From: Symbiodinium natans
Taxonomy: Eukaryota > Sar > Dinophyceae > Suessiales > Symbiodiniaceae
Reading direction: 5' to 3'
DNA length: 64,000 nt
Assembly: GCA_905221605.1 (NCBI GenBank)
Contig: CAJNDS010002146.1
Coordinates: 1,438,573-1,502,572 of the forward strand
Part shown: piece by piece, positions 23,171 to 33,754 of the stretch
How the letters are laid out: every line of letters begins with the position of its first letter
Position numbering within the stretch: position 1 is the stretch's first letter
Made by a program: the position numbers and the translations under genes
The notes under the pieces: model-generated
What the model saw: the letters and a program-made list of their open reading frames with translations, nothing else
Told to the model about the DNA's origin: nothing
The model's database searches: none

Positions 23171-25480
23171 CTAGGGCACAGTTTTTGCTCCAAAAAGTGA
23201 CATCGCAAGCCCTGGTCCCTAAGATTTTGAGCTCATTTCTTGCCCCAAAGAGTAACATCGCAAGCCCTGGTCCCTAAGATTTTGGGCTCATTTCTTGCCC
23301 CAAAGAGTAACATCGCAAGCCCTGGTCCCTATTATTTGGGGCCCAGTTTTTGCTCCAAAGAGTCAAATCGCAAGCCCTGGTCCCTAAGATTTTGGACTCA
23401 GTTTTTTGCTCCAAAGCAAGCCCTGGTCCTTAAGATTTTGGGCTCATTTCTTGCTCCGAAGAGTCAAATCGCAAGCCCTGGTCCCGAAGATTTCGGGTTC
23501 AATTTTTGCTCCACAGAGTCAAACCGCAAGCCCTGGTCCCTAAGATTTGGGGCACAGTTTTTGCTCCAAAGGGTCAAATCGCAAGCCCTGCTCCCTAAGA
23601 TTTTGGGCTCATTTCTTGCCCAAAAGAGTGACATCGCAAGCCCTGGTCCCTAAGATCTTGGGCCCAGTTGCTCCAAAGAGTCAAATCGCAAGCCCTGGTC
23701 CCTAAGATTTTGGGCCCAGTTTTTGCTCCAAAGGGTCAAATCGCAAGCCCTGGTCCCTAAGATTTTGGGTTCAATCTTTGCTCCAAAGAGTAACATCGCA
23801 AGCCCTGGTCCCTAAGATTTGGGGCCCAGTTTTTGCTCCGAAGAGTCAAATCGCAAGCCCTGGTCCCTAAGATTTTGGGTTCAATTTTTGCTCCAAAGAG
23901 TGACATCGCAAGCTCTGGTCCCTAAGATTGGGGGCCCAGTTTTTGCTCCAAAGAGTGACATCGCAAGTCCTGGTCCCTAAGATTTTGGGTTCAATTTTTG
24001 CTCCAAAGAGTGACATCGCAAGCCCTGGTCCCTAAGATTTGGGGCCCAGTTTTTGCTCCAAAGAGTAACATCGCAAGCCCTGGTCCCTAAGATTTTGGGT
24101 TCATTTTTTGCTCCAAAGAGTGACATCGCAAGCCCTGGTCCCTAAGATTTGGGGCCCAGTTTTTGCTCCAAAGAGTGACATCGCAAGTCCTGGTCCCTAA
24201 GATTTTGGGTTCAATTTTTGCTCCAAAGAGTGACATCGCAAGCCCTGGTCCTTAAGATTTTGGGTTCGTTTTTTGCTCCAAAGAGTGACATCGCAAGCCC
24301 TGGTCCCTAAGATTTGGGGCCCAGTTTTTGCTCCAAAGAGTCAAATCGCAAGCCCTGGTCCCTAAGATTTTGGGTTCATTTTTTGCTCCAAAGAGTGACA
24401 TCGCAAGCCCTGGTCCCTAAGATCTTGGGCCCAGTTTTTGCTCCAAAGAGTCAAATCGCAAGCCCTGGTCCCTAAGATTTTGGGTTCAATTTTTGCTCCA
24501 AAGAGTCAAATCGCAGGCCCTGGTCCCTAAGATTTTGCATTCATTGTTGCTCCAAAGAGTGACATCGCAAGCCCTGGTCCCTAAGATCTTGGGCCCAGTT
24601 TTTGCTCCGAAGAGTCAAATCGCAAGCCCTGGTCCCTAAGATTTTGGGTTCAATTTTTGCTCCAAAGAGTCAAATCGCAAGCCCTGGTCCCTAAGATTTG
24701 GGGCCCAGTTTTTGCTCCAAAGAGTCAAATCGCAAGCCCTGGTCCCTAAGATTTTGGGTTCATTTTTTGCTCCAAAGAGTGACATCGCAAGCCCTTGTCC
24801 CTAAGATTTTGGGCCCAGTTTTTGGTTCAAAGAGTCAAATCGCAAGCCCTGGTCCCTAAGATTTTGGGTTCAATTTTTGCTCCAAAGAGTCAAACCGCAA
24901 GCCCTGGTCCCTAAGATTTGGGGCCCAGTTTTTGCTCCAAAGAGTCAAATCGCAAACCCTGCTCCCTAAGATTTTGGGCACAGTTTTTGCTCCAAAGAGT
25001 CAAATCGCAAGCCCTGGTCCCTAAGACTTTGGGTTCAATTTTGCTCCAAAGAGTGACATCGCAAGCCCTGGTCCCTAAGATTTGGGGCCCAGTTTTTGCG
25101 CCAAAGAGTAAAATCGCAAGCCCTGGTCCCTTAGATTTTTGGGTCGATTTTTGCTCCAAAGAGTCAAATCGCAAGCCCTGGTCCCTAAGTTGTCGGGGTC
25201 GATTTGTGCTCCACAGAGTCAAATCGCAAGCCCTGGTCCCTAAGATTTCGGGGTCGATTTGTGCTCCACGGAGTCAAATTGCAAGCCCTGGTCCCTAAGA
25301 TTTTGGGCCCAGTATTTGCTCCAAAAGGTGAAATCGCAAGCCCCGGTCTTTAAGATTTTGGGCTCATTTCTTGCTCCAAAGAGTAACATCGCAAGCCCTG
25401 GTCCCTAAGATTTTGGAATCGATTTTTGCTCCAAAGAGTCAGATCGCAAGCCCTGGTCCTAAAATGTTGGGCTCAATTTT
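23171..25480. repeat. 57-bp minisatellite, right arm
   Basis: About 40 units, twice the left arm; the extra units carry GGGTTCAATTTTTGCTCC variants. Confidence 0.95.
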
Positions 25481-26714
25481 GCTTTTCCCTTCTCTTCTGC
25501 TGATAAAACACAAGAAAGGAACTCATATGATAAAGCAGTGCAAAGGTAAGCAGAGGGTGACTCCTTGCGCGTGAGCCTTTCCATAATACTCCATCATATT
25601 CATCCTCTCGGCCTATCTCTTCTGTTCCTTTCCTTACTCTTCTCCTTCTCATAGTTCTTCCTTTTTGTTTTTCTCATTTCGAAAAGAAAGAGGGAAGGGA
25701 GAAACAAGGGAGAGAGAATAGATAAAGAAGAGTGCCATCTTCTCTGCGCCTTGTTTTGTCTCTCCCTCTTCTCTATTCATCTGTCTTCTATTCTCTTCCT
25801 TGCTCTTCCCATTAAATATGCAATCCTTGGTATCTCTCCTCTCTCCTTCTCTCTTCCTCCAACAGATGTGCTTTTGGATCGTTTTCTGCATCTTCAAGCG
25901 AGAAAAAAGGACACAGACTGCGATTAAAAGGGACGCCCATGTTGGATTGGCAGCAAGCCCAGCTGATGCTCATGATTCTCTCTCTTTCCCTACACATGGG
26001 CGATGGAACGGGTGTCCTTTTCAATCGTTTTCTGCATCTTCAAGAGAAACAGGGACACCCCACAAGAAGGAAAAGCAACATAAGAGATAGGGAGGGAAAT
26101 TGACCCTTTCCTCTCTTCTTATCTGCTATTTTTCTTATTCGCTTCAAAAAGCAACATAAGGGAAAGGGGATTTCCTGAAGAGGAGAGAGGGAACCTATCT
26201 GTGAAAAGCAAGAATGGTTTTTTCTAGTTCGAAAGGGAATAGGGAGAGACAAGGGAGAGATGATATGTACAGCTTTGCGCCTTATTTTGTGATTCCGTCT
26301 CCTTGCTTCCTGTCTCTTCTATTCCTTGCAGCACGCTTCGGGAAACATAGCATCCTTGTTATCTTTCCTCTCTCACTTCCCTTTCCCTTCTCTTCTTCCG
26401 CTTCCTTTTAACTGATAAAACACAAGAAAGGAACTCATATGATAAAGCAGTGAAAAGGTAAGCAGAGGGTGACTCCTTGCGCGTGAGCCTTTCCATAATA
26501 CTCCATCATATTCATCCTCTCGGCCTATCTCTTCTGTTCCTTTCCTTACTCTTCTCCTTCTCATAGTTCTTCCTTTTTGTTTTTCTCATTTCGAAAAGAG
26601 AGAGGGAAGGGAGAAACAAGGGAGAGAGAATAGATAAAGAAGAGCGCCATCTTCTCTATTCATCTGTCTTCTATTCTCTTCCTTGCTCTTCCCATTAAAT
26701 ATGCAATCCTTGGT

Positions 26715-26814
26715 NNNNNNNNNNNNNNNNNNNNNNNNNNNNNNNNNNNNNNNNNNNNNNNNNNNNNNNNNNNNNNNNNNNNNNNNNNNNNNNNNNNNNN
26801 NNNNNNNNNNNNNN
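26715..26814. other. Assembly gap (100 N)
   Basis: Exactly 100 N, a conventional placeholder, so the real size is unknown. Confidence 0.99.
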
Positions 26815-27988
26815 GCGCGGCTCGATTTGGCCAAATTTTGCCGGGCAGCCTCTGGGCAAAATTTGGCAAAATCGGGCCGCGCCTTTCTGAAGGCCCGAAA
26901 TTTTTAAACTATCGCGGCTCGATTTGGCCAAATTTTGCCGGGCAGCTTCCGGGCAAAATTTGGCCAAATCGGGCTGCCCTTCGTATGCGATGAGAAATGC
27001 GTGGCTCGATTTGGCCAAATTTTGCCCGGAGGCTGCCCGGCAAAACTTGGCCAAATCGAGCCGCGATAGTTTAAATAATTTCGGGCCTCCAGAAAGGCGC
27101 GGCTCGATTTGGCCAAATTTTGCCGGGCAGCCTCCGGGCAAAATTTGGCCAAATCGAGCTGGGGGGTGGGGTCTGGGGAATCCCCCCCATTTGGAAATAA
27201 ATGAATTAATTGAATTAATTGAATTAATTGAATTAATTGCATTAATTCAATTAATTCAATTAATTAATTAATTCAATTAATTCAATTAATTCCACCCCCC
27301 CTTTGGAAATAAATGAATTAATTGAATTAATTGAATTAATTGAATTAATTGAATTAATTCAATTAATTCAATTAATTCATTTATTTCCAAAGGGGGGGGA
27401 GGGGTGGGGGCTGGGGAATCCCCCCCATTTGGAAATAAATGAATTAATTGAATTAATTGAATTAATTGAATTAATCGAAATAATTCAACTAATTCAATTA
27501 ATTCAATTAATTCATTTATTTCCAAAGGGGAGGTGGAATTAATTGAATTAATTGAATTAATTCCAATTAATTCAATTAATTCAATTAATTCAATTAATTC
27601 AATTAATTCAATTAATTCAATTAATTCAATTAATTCAATTAATTCAATTAATTCAATTAATTCATTAATTCATTTATTTCCAAAGGGGGGGTTCAATTAA
27701 TTCAATTAATTCAATTAATTCAATTAATTCAACTAATTCAATTAATTCCACCCCCCCCCTTTGGAAATAAATAAATTAATTGAATTAATTCATTAAATTC
27801 ATTAAATTCCAGGGGGAAAGTGGAAATTAAGGAATTTAATGAATTAAATTCTGTCTGTGCAACCCTACAGGACCTAAAATAGGGTCTATTTGGAACACGG
27901 CTCTTGTGAATAAGTATACGTTTTGGGGCCTGTTTTCCTCTTGTAAATACGATTCCCAGCTTCCAAATAGACCCTATTTAAGCTGCAC

Positions 27989-28000
<12 letters not shown>
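26815..28000. repeat. Direct copy of the palindrome's left arm (18129-19300)
   Basis: After the gap the sequence follows 18129 onward in the same orientation (offset about 8690): GGCCAAATTT hairpins to 27160, GAATTAATT arrays to 27785, then the unique segment to 27985 and a long C-run. Confidence 0.9.
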
Positions 28001-28019
<19 letters not shown>

Positions 28020-28022
<3 letters not shown>

Positions 28023-28440
28023 CCCCCCTCCCCCCCTCCCAAGTAACATCCGTCAACTCGAAACCGAAGCCGTCAATCCCAAACCGCAGAAACATCTGTA
28101 TTCGGCGGGGTCGGTAATCGCGCCGTAAGCAATAACTAGGATGGCCCTTACAACCTTTTGAAAAAATGTTCTAAATATGATTCTCTTAAACCCAACAAGG
28201 GAAAATACAACATATCCTAGGAGCCCACCTAGATAATAATTTGGGTTTGGGGTTTCTAGGGCCTGTTTCCGTGCCAAATCTCAAGCCATGAATCCCGAAT
28301 GGCCCGCGCTCCTCAAACAAACAAGACCTTCATGCGTGCTTTGGGGAGTATCATTAACCCCCTCCTACCCGATAATATTGAATGCCCCCCACCCCCCATC
28401 TCCTAAACCTCCTCAAACCTTGAAATTGGACCTTCCACTA
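28020..28440. other. Intronic, no recognised feature
   Basis: Unique sequence between the repeat block and CCCTAAA tracts; no exon found. Confidence 0.5.
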
Positions 28441-29380
28441 ACTCGAAACCCTAAACCCTAAACCTTAAACCCTAAACCCTAAACCCTTAAGCTTGTCACC
28501 CACAACCGATCCTGGGACTCTATCTACCTACAGTTTAGGTAGTAGATACCCCTTAATTCGTAGGGTATACCCCATAAAACTGTAGGTTTTTCGAGAGTCC
28601 CCCACAACCCTAAACCCTACACCCTAAACCCTTCGTCCTAAACCCTAAACCCTAAACCCGAAACCCTAAACCCTAAACCCGAAACCCAGACACTTCCAAG
28701 GGCGCGGCCGTGGCCGCAGGGGCCTCCGTTTGTGTCTCTGCGGCGGGGGCTGCAGGAGCAGGGCCCTTCCTCGGGTTTGTGGTGGAGCGCTTCAGAGTTT
28801 AGCGTTTAGGGTTTAGGGTTTAGGGTTTAGGGTTTAGGAATTAGGGTTTAGGGTATAGGGTTCCCTTTGCGCGATGTGAATTTGGAGGGTTTGCGAAAAT
28901 ACCAATCTAGATCCCCAAATAGTAGGATTACCTTATAATAAGGACCTAAATAAGGCACCCCTAATGTCGGAAACCCCCTAATTTCAAGGGTGAAGACGAG
29001 GGTTTAGATTTCAAAGGGGGTCCTTTAGGGGGACTGCCGGAAGCGTTTTTGCTTTGAGGGCTCTGGTCACTTCGGGAGGGTAGGAGCATAGGGATGGAGG
29101 GCCCCTCAAATCTATAAAGCTAAACTGAGGTTTGGGGTTTAGGTTTTAGCGCAGAAACCCTGTCAACCCGAATTAAGGGCCTCAACCCGAAGATCCCCCA
29201 ACCCTGAGCATCTCTTCTTCACCTGGCAAGTTAGTTGCGGCGTTAATCCGGCCGCCTCAAGAAAAGTCCGCAAGCACTAGTGAAGCCCTGTGCAGGCCTC
29301 TCTAGGGTGTAGGGTTCGGGGTTCAAGGTTTAGGGTTTTAGGGTTTAGGGTTTAGGGTTTAGGGTTTAGGGTTGAATCAA
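28441..29380. repeat. Telomere-like tracts around exon 39
   Basis: CCCTAAA at 28441-28490 and 28610-28690, TTTAGGG at 28798-28862 and 29330-29375. Confidence 0.9.
28694..28769 (-). CDS. Exon 39: C-type, KGPAPAAPAAETQTEAPAAT
   Basis: Ends AAPLE with donor GAA|GTGTCT. Acceptor CCCGAG|GAAGGG as in all C exons. Phase 1 in, 0 out. The next downstream exon lies beyond the giant palindrome and gap. Confidence 0.7.
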
Positions 29381-29387
29381 GCCAAGC

Positions 29388-29430
29388 GGCTTTCCCTTGC
29401 CAGGTGGAGGCAGCTTTCCCTTCGCCTTGC
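29388..29430 (-). CDS. Exon 38: A-type, KAKGKLPPPGKGK
   Basis: A-type module, one codon longer than the later copies. Acceptor TGCCAG|GC, GC donor AAGCC|GCTTGG. Phase 2 in, 2 out, the A rule. Confidence 0.7.
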
Positions 29431-29439
29431 CTGGCACTC

Positions 29440-30105
29440 AGGTAAGATGTCGGCCGTCTTTGGGGCTTCGTAGACCCTAACCCACAAACTCCTCCTGAAG
29501 CCCTTATGCATTAAATTCTTGGGGTACTTGCATGGTCCCTTAATATGGGAACCCTTGTTCACCCTTTATACACACTATATAGCCGCAAGGGCTCGTACAT
29601 CAGAAGAACTCTTTCAAGAAGGTCAGGACCATATTCAGGGACCGCAACTACGTACCCCAAGATTAAGTCATGTGTAGAACAGGGGGGTAAGACAACGACG
29701 CCCCAAAAACCGGCCCTAATGCCCCCAACTCGGGACATGTCCCTGGGCTTCAGACAGCCGAAACCCTACATTGCCCTAAACCCTAAACCCTAAACCCTAA
29801 ACCCTAAACCCTAAATCCTAAACCCTCAACTGCCCTGCGCCCTCAAACCCTTACAGGCTGTAGAGTTTAGGGTCTCCAGGTGGAAGGGCTGCACCCTCAA
29901 ACGCCCATCAAAGAGGCTCTCCTTGATCGCACCCCAAACCCCTGAAGCCCCTAGACTCCAAGAACTAAGCCCCCTTAAGCCTTAATTAACCCTTAACCCC
30001 CTAAACCCTAAACCCCTAAAACCCGTAAACCTCCAAACCTTAAACCCTATAAACCCTAAACCCTAAACCCTAAACCCGAAACCCTAAACCCTAAACCCTA
30101 AACCC
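29440..30105. repeat. Intronic with CCCTAAA tracts
   Basis: 29775-29825 and 30000-30105 are CCCTAAA; the rest is unique. A possible extra exon at 29222-29262 (AAGLTPQLTCQ) is not needed for phase. Confidence 0.6.
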
Positions 30106-30109
30106 GCAC

Positions 30110-30173
30110 CTCCGGCCGGCGCCCCTCCGGGCGCGCCCCCCGGTGCTGGGGGCGCCTGGCCCTCCGCTGAGGC
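30110..30173 (-). CDS. Exon 37: B-type, ASAEGQAPPAPGGAPGGAPA
   Basis: Acceptor GACAAG|G, donor GGAG|GTGCGG. Phase 0 in, 1 out, exactly the phase rule of all B exons. First tail module. Bounded by CCCTAAA low and TTTAGGG high. Confidence 0.7.
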
Positions 30174-30229
30174 CTTGTCGGCCTAGGCCGGAGGCTGTGT
30201 GAACGCCGGCTTGCTTAGAGTGTGAGAGT

Positions 30230-30780
30230 TTAGGGTTTAGGGTTTAGGGTTTAGGGTTTAGGGTTTGGGGTTTGGGGTTTGGGGTTTGGGGTTTGGGGTT
30301 TAGGGTTTAGGGTGGCATTCTCCATCCCTGATTCAATCCCAACCCCGCTTGAAGCCCAAAGGCTTGGGTGTTGAAAAAAGACTCCCAAACTCCTAACATC
30401 ACAGTACCCCAAAGCCCTGAGCACCACAATACTCCAAAGCCCTGAACCCCGAACCCTAAGCCCCAAACACCCCCATACGGCTGAACACCCCCAAACATCC
30501 CTAAACACCCCAAACATCCTACAGATCCCTAAGCCCTACACCTTAAGTATCCCCAAAGCAGCCCCAAACGTTCCTAAAGATCCCTATAAGCCCTACACCC
30601 TAAACATCCCCAAAAGAACCGCCTAACATCCCCCCCCCCCCCCCCAAAGACCTTAAGCCCCGAAGCCCTACACCCTAAATATCCCCAAAAGCAGCCCCAA
30701 ACCCTAAACCCTAAACCCTAAACCCCATACCCCAAACCCTGAACCCTAAACCCCAAACAATTCCTAAAGATCCCTAAAGC
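30230..30780. repeat. TTTAGGG/TTTGGGG tract and degenerate CCCTAAA
   Basis: 30230-30315 TTTAGGG turning to TTTGGGG; 30520-30780 repeats CCTACACCCTAAACATCCCC-like units. Confidence 0.8.
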
Positions 30781-30787
30781 CCTCGAC

Positions 30788-30845
30788 CCGTCGAGGCGAA
30801 GCACGGCGGCTTGTGCGTCCCGCAGGCGCTGCGAGAATCTTCGGC
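30788..30845 (-). CDS. Exon 36: PKILAAPAGRTSRRASPRR
   Basis: Acceptor TCTTAG|G, donor CGG|GTCGAG. Basic, Ser/Arg-containing. Another open frame exists (RRFSQRLRDAQ); this one fits both neighbours' phases. Confidence 0.55.
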
Positions 30846-30869
30846 CTAAGAGCTCACAAGTTTTTTTTG

Positions 30870-31690
30870 GTGTAGGGCTTAGGGTTTAGGATTTAGGGTT
30901 TAGGGCTTATGCGGTGTTCTTCGAAGGAGTTTAGCATCTTTGTTTTACGTGCTCTTGCTGCTTTCTGAAGCTTGTCGGGCACATAGTTCTGCTATTTGTT
31001 GAACTTTCCATTTGTGTGTTGTTTGTTTTCTGGGTGGGAGGGGGGTTGTAGTAGGGCTCATAGGACTTGGCTCGTTCTTCTTTGGGGCCTTGGAGGGCTT
31101 GGGCTTTATTTGGTCTTTTGCGGCGGTTGAGGCTTGTGTAAGTTTGCCTTTGTTTTTTCGTGTTTTTTTTTTTGTGTGTGTGGAGGGTGGGGGGATGGGG
31201 GTGGGGGTGGGAGTTTGGGAGCTTTAGGGTTTAGGGTTTGAGGGCTTTGGGTTTTTGGGGTTTGGGGCCTCTGGGTGTTTAGGGTCTCGGAGTTTCAAGG
31301 ACTCTTGGAATTCCCGACCCCCTACTGCAAGCCTTAAACCCCCCCCCCCCCAAGCCCTAAACCCAGGAACGGAAACATGCCCAGCGTTTAGGGTTTAGGG
31401 TGTAGGGTTTAGGGAACCCTTGACCCCAAACCCTAAACCCGAAAGCCAGGTCCCAAAACCCGTGAAGCCCCCAAACTCTCGAACACCCAAGAGGCCAACA
31501 CCCCTACCATAAAATCTAAGGAACCGCGACTGCCCCCCCACCCAAACACCCCGAAAGCCCTGAAACCCTAAACCGTAAACCTTACGAACTCTGGTAGCCC
31601 TACAAACCCCATAGACCCTAAACCCTGAGCCCTGAACCTCCTGAATTCGAACCCTAGGAAGGAAGCCTCAACCCAAAACCCTATGAACCC
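30870..31690. other. Intronic, G/T-rich then C/A-rich
   Basis: Low-complexity derivative of telomere-like motifs plus unique sequence; no exon recognised. Confidence 0.5.
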
Positions 31691-31698
31691 CAAAGCCC

Positions 31699-31819
31699 GC
31701 TGGTTCTTCGTAAGGGAATGGGGTGAAGTAAGTGCCCTACAACATCCCGTAATGAAGGGTATCTTTTCGGGGGATACATTTAGGGTGCCTCATTCCCTCA
31801 TTCCCTACTAAGAACCAGC
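31699..31819. mobile_element. MITE-like hairpin, GCTGGTTCTTCG ends
   Basis: 121 bp with terminal inverted repeats about 20 bp long (GGTTCTTCGTAAGGGAATG and its near complement) and an inner inverted pair around GGGTATCTTTTCGGGGGATA. A related element lies at 52823-52910. Confidence 0.6.
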
Positions 31820-31924
31820 AAGCAAGTCCCACAGCCAAACCCTACAAACCTAAACCCTAAACCCTAAACCCTAAACCCTAAACCCTAAACCCTAGACCCT
31901 AAACCCTAAACCCTAAACCCTAGC

Positions 31925-32017
31925 CCTGAAGTGCCAGAAACTCTTGCTTTGGGCCCCAGGCGGCGGCGCTGCCCTGCCTTCTTCTTGGGGAGCTTCGACT
32001 TGGCGTCGAACTCCTCT
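31925..32017 (-). CDS. Exon 35: basic tail EEFDAKSKLPKKKAGQRRRL
   Basis: Strongly basic stretch, as in formin C-termini that bind actin or autoregulatory partners. Ends GPKARVSGTS with a GC donor. 93 nt, phase 1 in, 2 out. Confidence 0.75.
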
Positions 32018-32044
32018 CTTTATAGGCTTCTTAAGGGAGGGTTT

Positions 32045-32200
32045 TTGTTAGGGTTTAGGGTTTAGGGTTTAGGGTTTAGGGTTTAGGGTTTAGGGTTTAG
32101 GGTTTAGGGTTTAGGGTTTAGGGTTTAGGGTTTAGGGTTTAGGGTTTAGGGTTTAGGGTTAAGGGTTTAGGGTTTCTTCAGGGTTTAGGGTTTAGGGTTT
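32045..32200. repeat. TTTAGGG array
   Basis: About 20 units on plus, acceptor side of exon 35; exon 34 lies beyond it. Confidence 0.95.
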
Positions 32201-32347
32201 CGAAACCCTATAATCTCTGTTGCGGGCGTGTGTCTGCAGCTGAAGGTAATAGGGGTCCAGGGTTTGGGGTTGAGGTTTTGGGGCTTAGGGGTTGAGGCTT
32301 CAGGGTGTCGGGTTTTAGGGTGCTTTGTTTTGGGGGCGCTCTGTTTC

Positions 32348-32384
32348 CTTTGAAGCCGGTGCGGCTTGAAGGTTTGGCCAGCGT
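32348..32384 (-). CDS. Exon 34: AGQTFKPHRLQ
   Basis: 37 nt between CGAAG|A and a GA donor AAAG|GAA. Placed mainly because both junctions fit phase (2 in, 2 out). Alternative frame THKPSS-type is open too. Confidence 0.45.
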
Positions 32385-32417
32385 CTTCGTGGCCCCGACC
32401 CCATATCCCAAACTCAA

Positions 32418-32750
32418 ATGCCCTAAACCCTAAACCCTAAACCCTAAACCCTAAACCCTAAACCCTAAACCCTAAACCCTAAACCCTAAACCCTAAACCC
32501 CCCCAGCTTAAGGCCTAAGGCCGCATGGGGTTGGGGACGCTCTCAGGGTTCAGGGCTTGGGGCTTGGTGGAACACCTTGTAGATTCCGGTCCTTGAACTG
32601 CCACAGGATTTGAAGCTCATCCTGGCTGAAAGCGAGACTCGCACCCCTAAACCCTAAACCCTAAACCCTAAACCCTAAACCCTAAACCCTAAACCCTAAA
32701 CCCTAAACCCTAAACCCTGAACCCTGAACCCTGAACCCTGAACCCTGAAC
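32418..32750. repeat. CCCTAAA arrays around exon 33
   Basis: 32418-32505 and 32645-32750, the second ending in a CCCTGAA variant run. Confidence 0.95.
32576..32621 (-). CDS. Exon 33: DELQILWQFKDRNLQ
   Basis: Acceptor CAGCCAG|G, strong donor CAAG|GTGTTC. Helical, post-FH2. Phase 0 in, 1 out. Confidence 0.7.
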
Positions 32751-32759
32751 TCAAATCCT

Positions 32760-33520
32760 AAGCTCCAGACCCAAGCTCAAGCACCAGACTTACCTTGATT
32801 TGTCCTGAGCCCCAAACTCGAGCCCCAAAACCCCAAAAAGGGTTGAGCCCACCCCTGGAATGCAAGGCAGCCGAGAGGGCTAAGCGCGAAAACCCTGAAC
32901 ACAACACCATAGGCCGTAAACCCTGAACCCGAAGTCATGAAACCCTGAAAACCCCAAAGGCCTGAATACCCAACCTCTCAACCCTGAACCCTAGAGAACC
33001 CTGAACGCCTTCAACTGAACATAGAACCCCCGAGCCCCAAAAAATTTTAAAAAACCCTCCACCGTGCAAACCCCAACGCCCTAAATAACACACACAAAAC
33101 AACCGGCGAAACAGCACCTCTTACAACACCTCAGACCCTAAACCCCAAATCCTTACCTTCAATTCCTGAAGCATCTTAACCCTATAAACCTGAAACCCTA
33201 GAACTGGAAACCCTAGAACCCTTTTCGGGCTCATCAACCCTAAACCCTAAACCAAAAACCCAAACCCCAAACCCCAAACCCCAAACCCCAAACCCCAAAC
33301 CCCAAACCCTCCTAAAGCCAAAACCACACACCTAAACCCCAAAACCTGAACCCCAAACCCTAAACCCCAAACCCTAAACCCCAAACCCTAAAACCCAAAC
33401 CCTAAACCCTAAACCCTCCTAACCCTAAAGCCCAAACCACAAACCCTAAACCCCTAAACTCCAAACCCTAAACCCTAAACCCTAAACCCTAAACCCCAAA
33501 CCCCAAACCCTAAACGCCCC
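32760..33520. repeat. Degenerate CCCTAAA/CCCCAAA intron
   Basis: 32760-33230 is degenerate; 33235-33515 alternates CCCTAAA and CCCCAAA. Confidence 0.8.
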
Positions 33521-33689
33521 GTGGCTTGGTCTTTGCAGGCACCCAGAGCTTCACATGAAGTAGGGTTTACATTTCTTGTATCCCCAATAGGACACCCAAT
33601 ATATACGCTCACCAAGACTAGACAGGAACCTTACATACACTCACCAAAAACAGTAATATATATATATATATATATGTCGCTTGCTTCAC

Positions 33690-33749
33690 ATGCCGGCGAG
33701 CGGCGGCCGTGAAGGGCTTGTTTTGGCAGAAGGTTGGGATCATGAAGTC
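33690..33749 (-). CDS. Exon 32: post-FH2, DFMIPTFCQNKPFTAAARRH
   Basis: 60 nt, acceptor CGACAG|G, donor CAT|GTGAAG. Aromatic and basic residues after FH2. Phase 0 to 0. Low side has a (TA)n run. Confidence 0.75.
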
Positions 33750-33754
33750 CTGTC

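Larger units (their letters stand above)
14136..26714. repeat. Giant palindrome (inverted repeat)
   Basis: The left arm from 14136 matches the reverse complement of the right arm ending at 26714, axis near 19815. Order of blocks is mirrored: purine repeat, 57-bp minisatellite, CCCGGGC repeat, AATT arrays, GGCCAAATTT palindromes, unique segment. Arms differ mainly in minisatellite copy number (right arm about 1150 bp longer). Confidence 0.9.

Noticed and set aside
16045-25298. Frames such as SQALVPKILGSFLAPKS and SPGPxxLG repeats, 100-137 codons
   Set aside because: 57-bp is a multiple of three, so the minisatellite stays open in several frames; no start context or non-repeat part.
17161-27542. 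ELIELIQLIQLIHLF repeat frames resembling leucine zippers
   Set aside because: Direct consequence of GAATTAATT repeats read on either strand.
33521-33570. Possible extra exon LWVPAKTKPR on minus
   Set aside because: Not needed between exons 32 and 33, which already join in phase, and no convincing donor.
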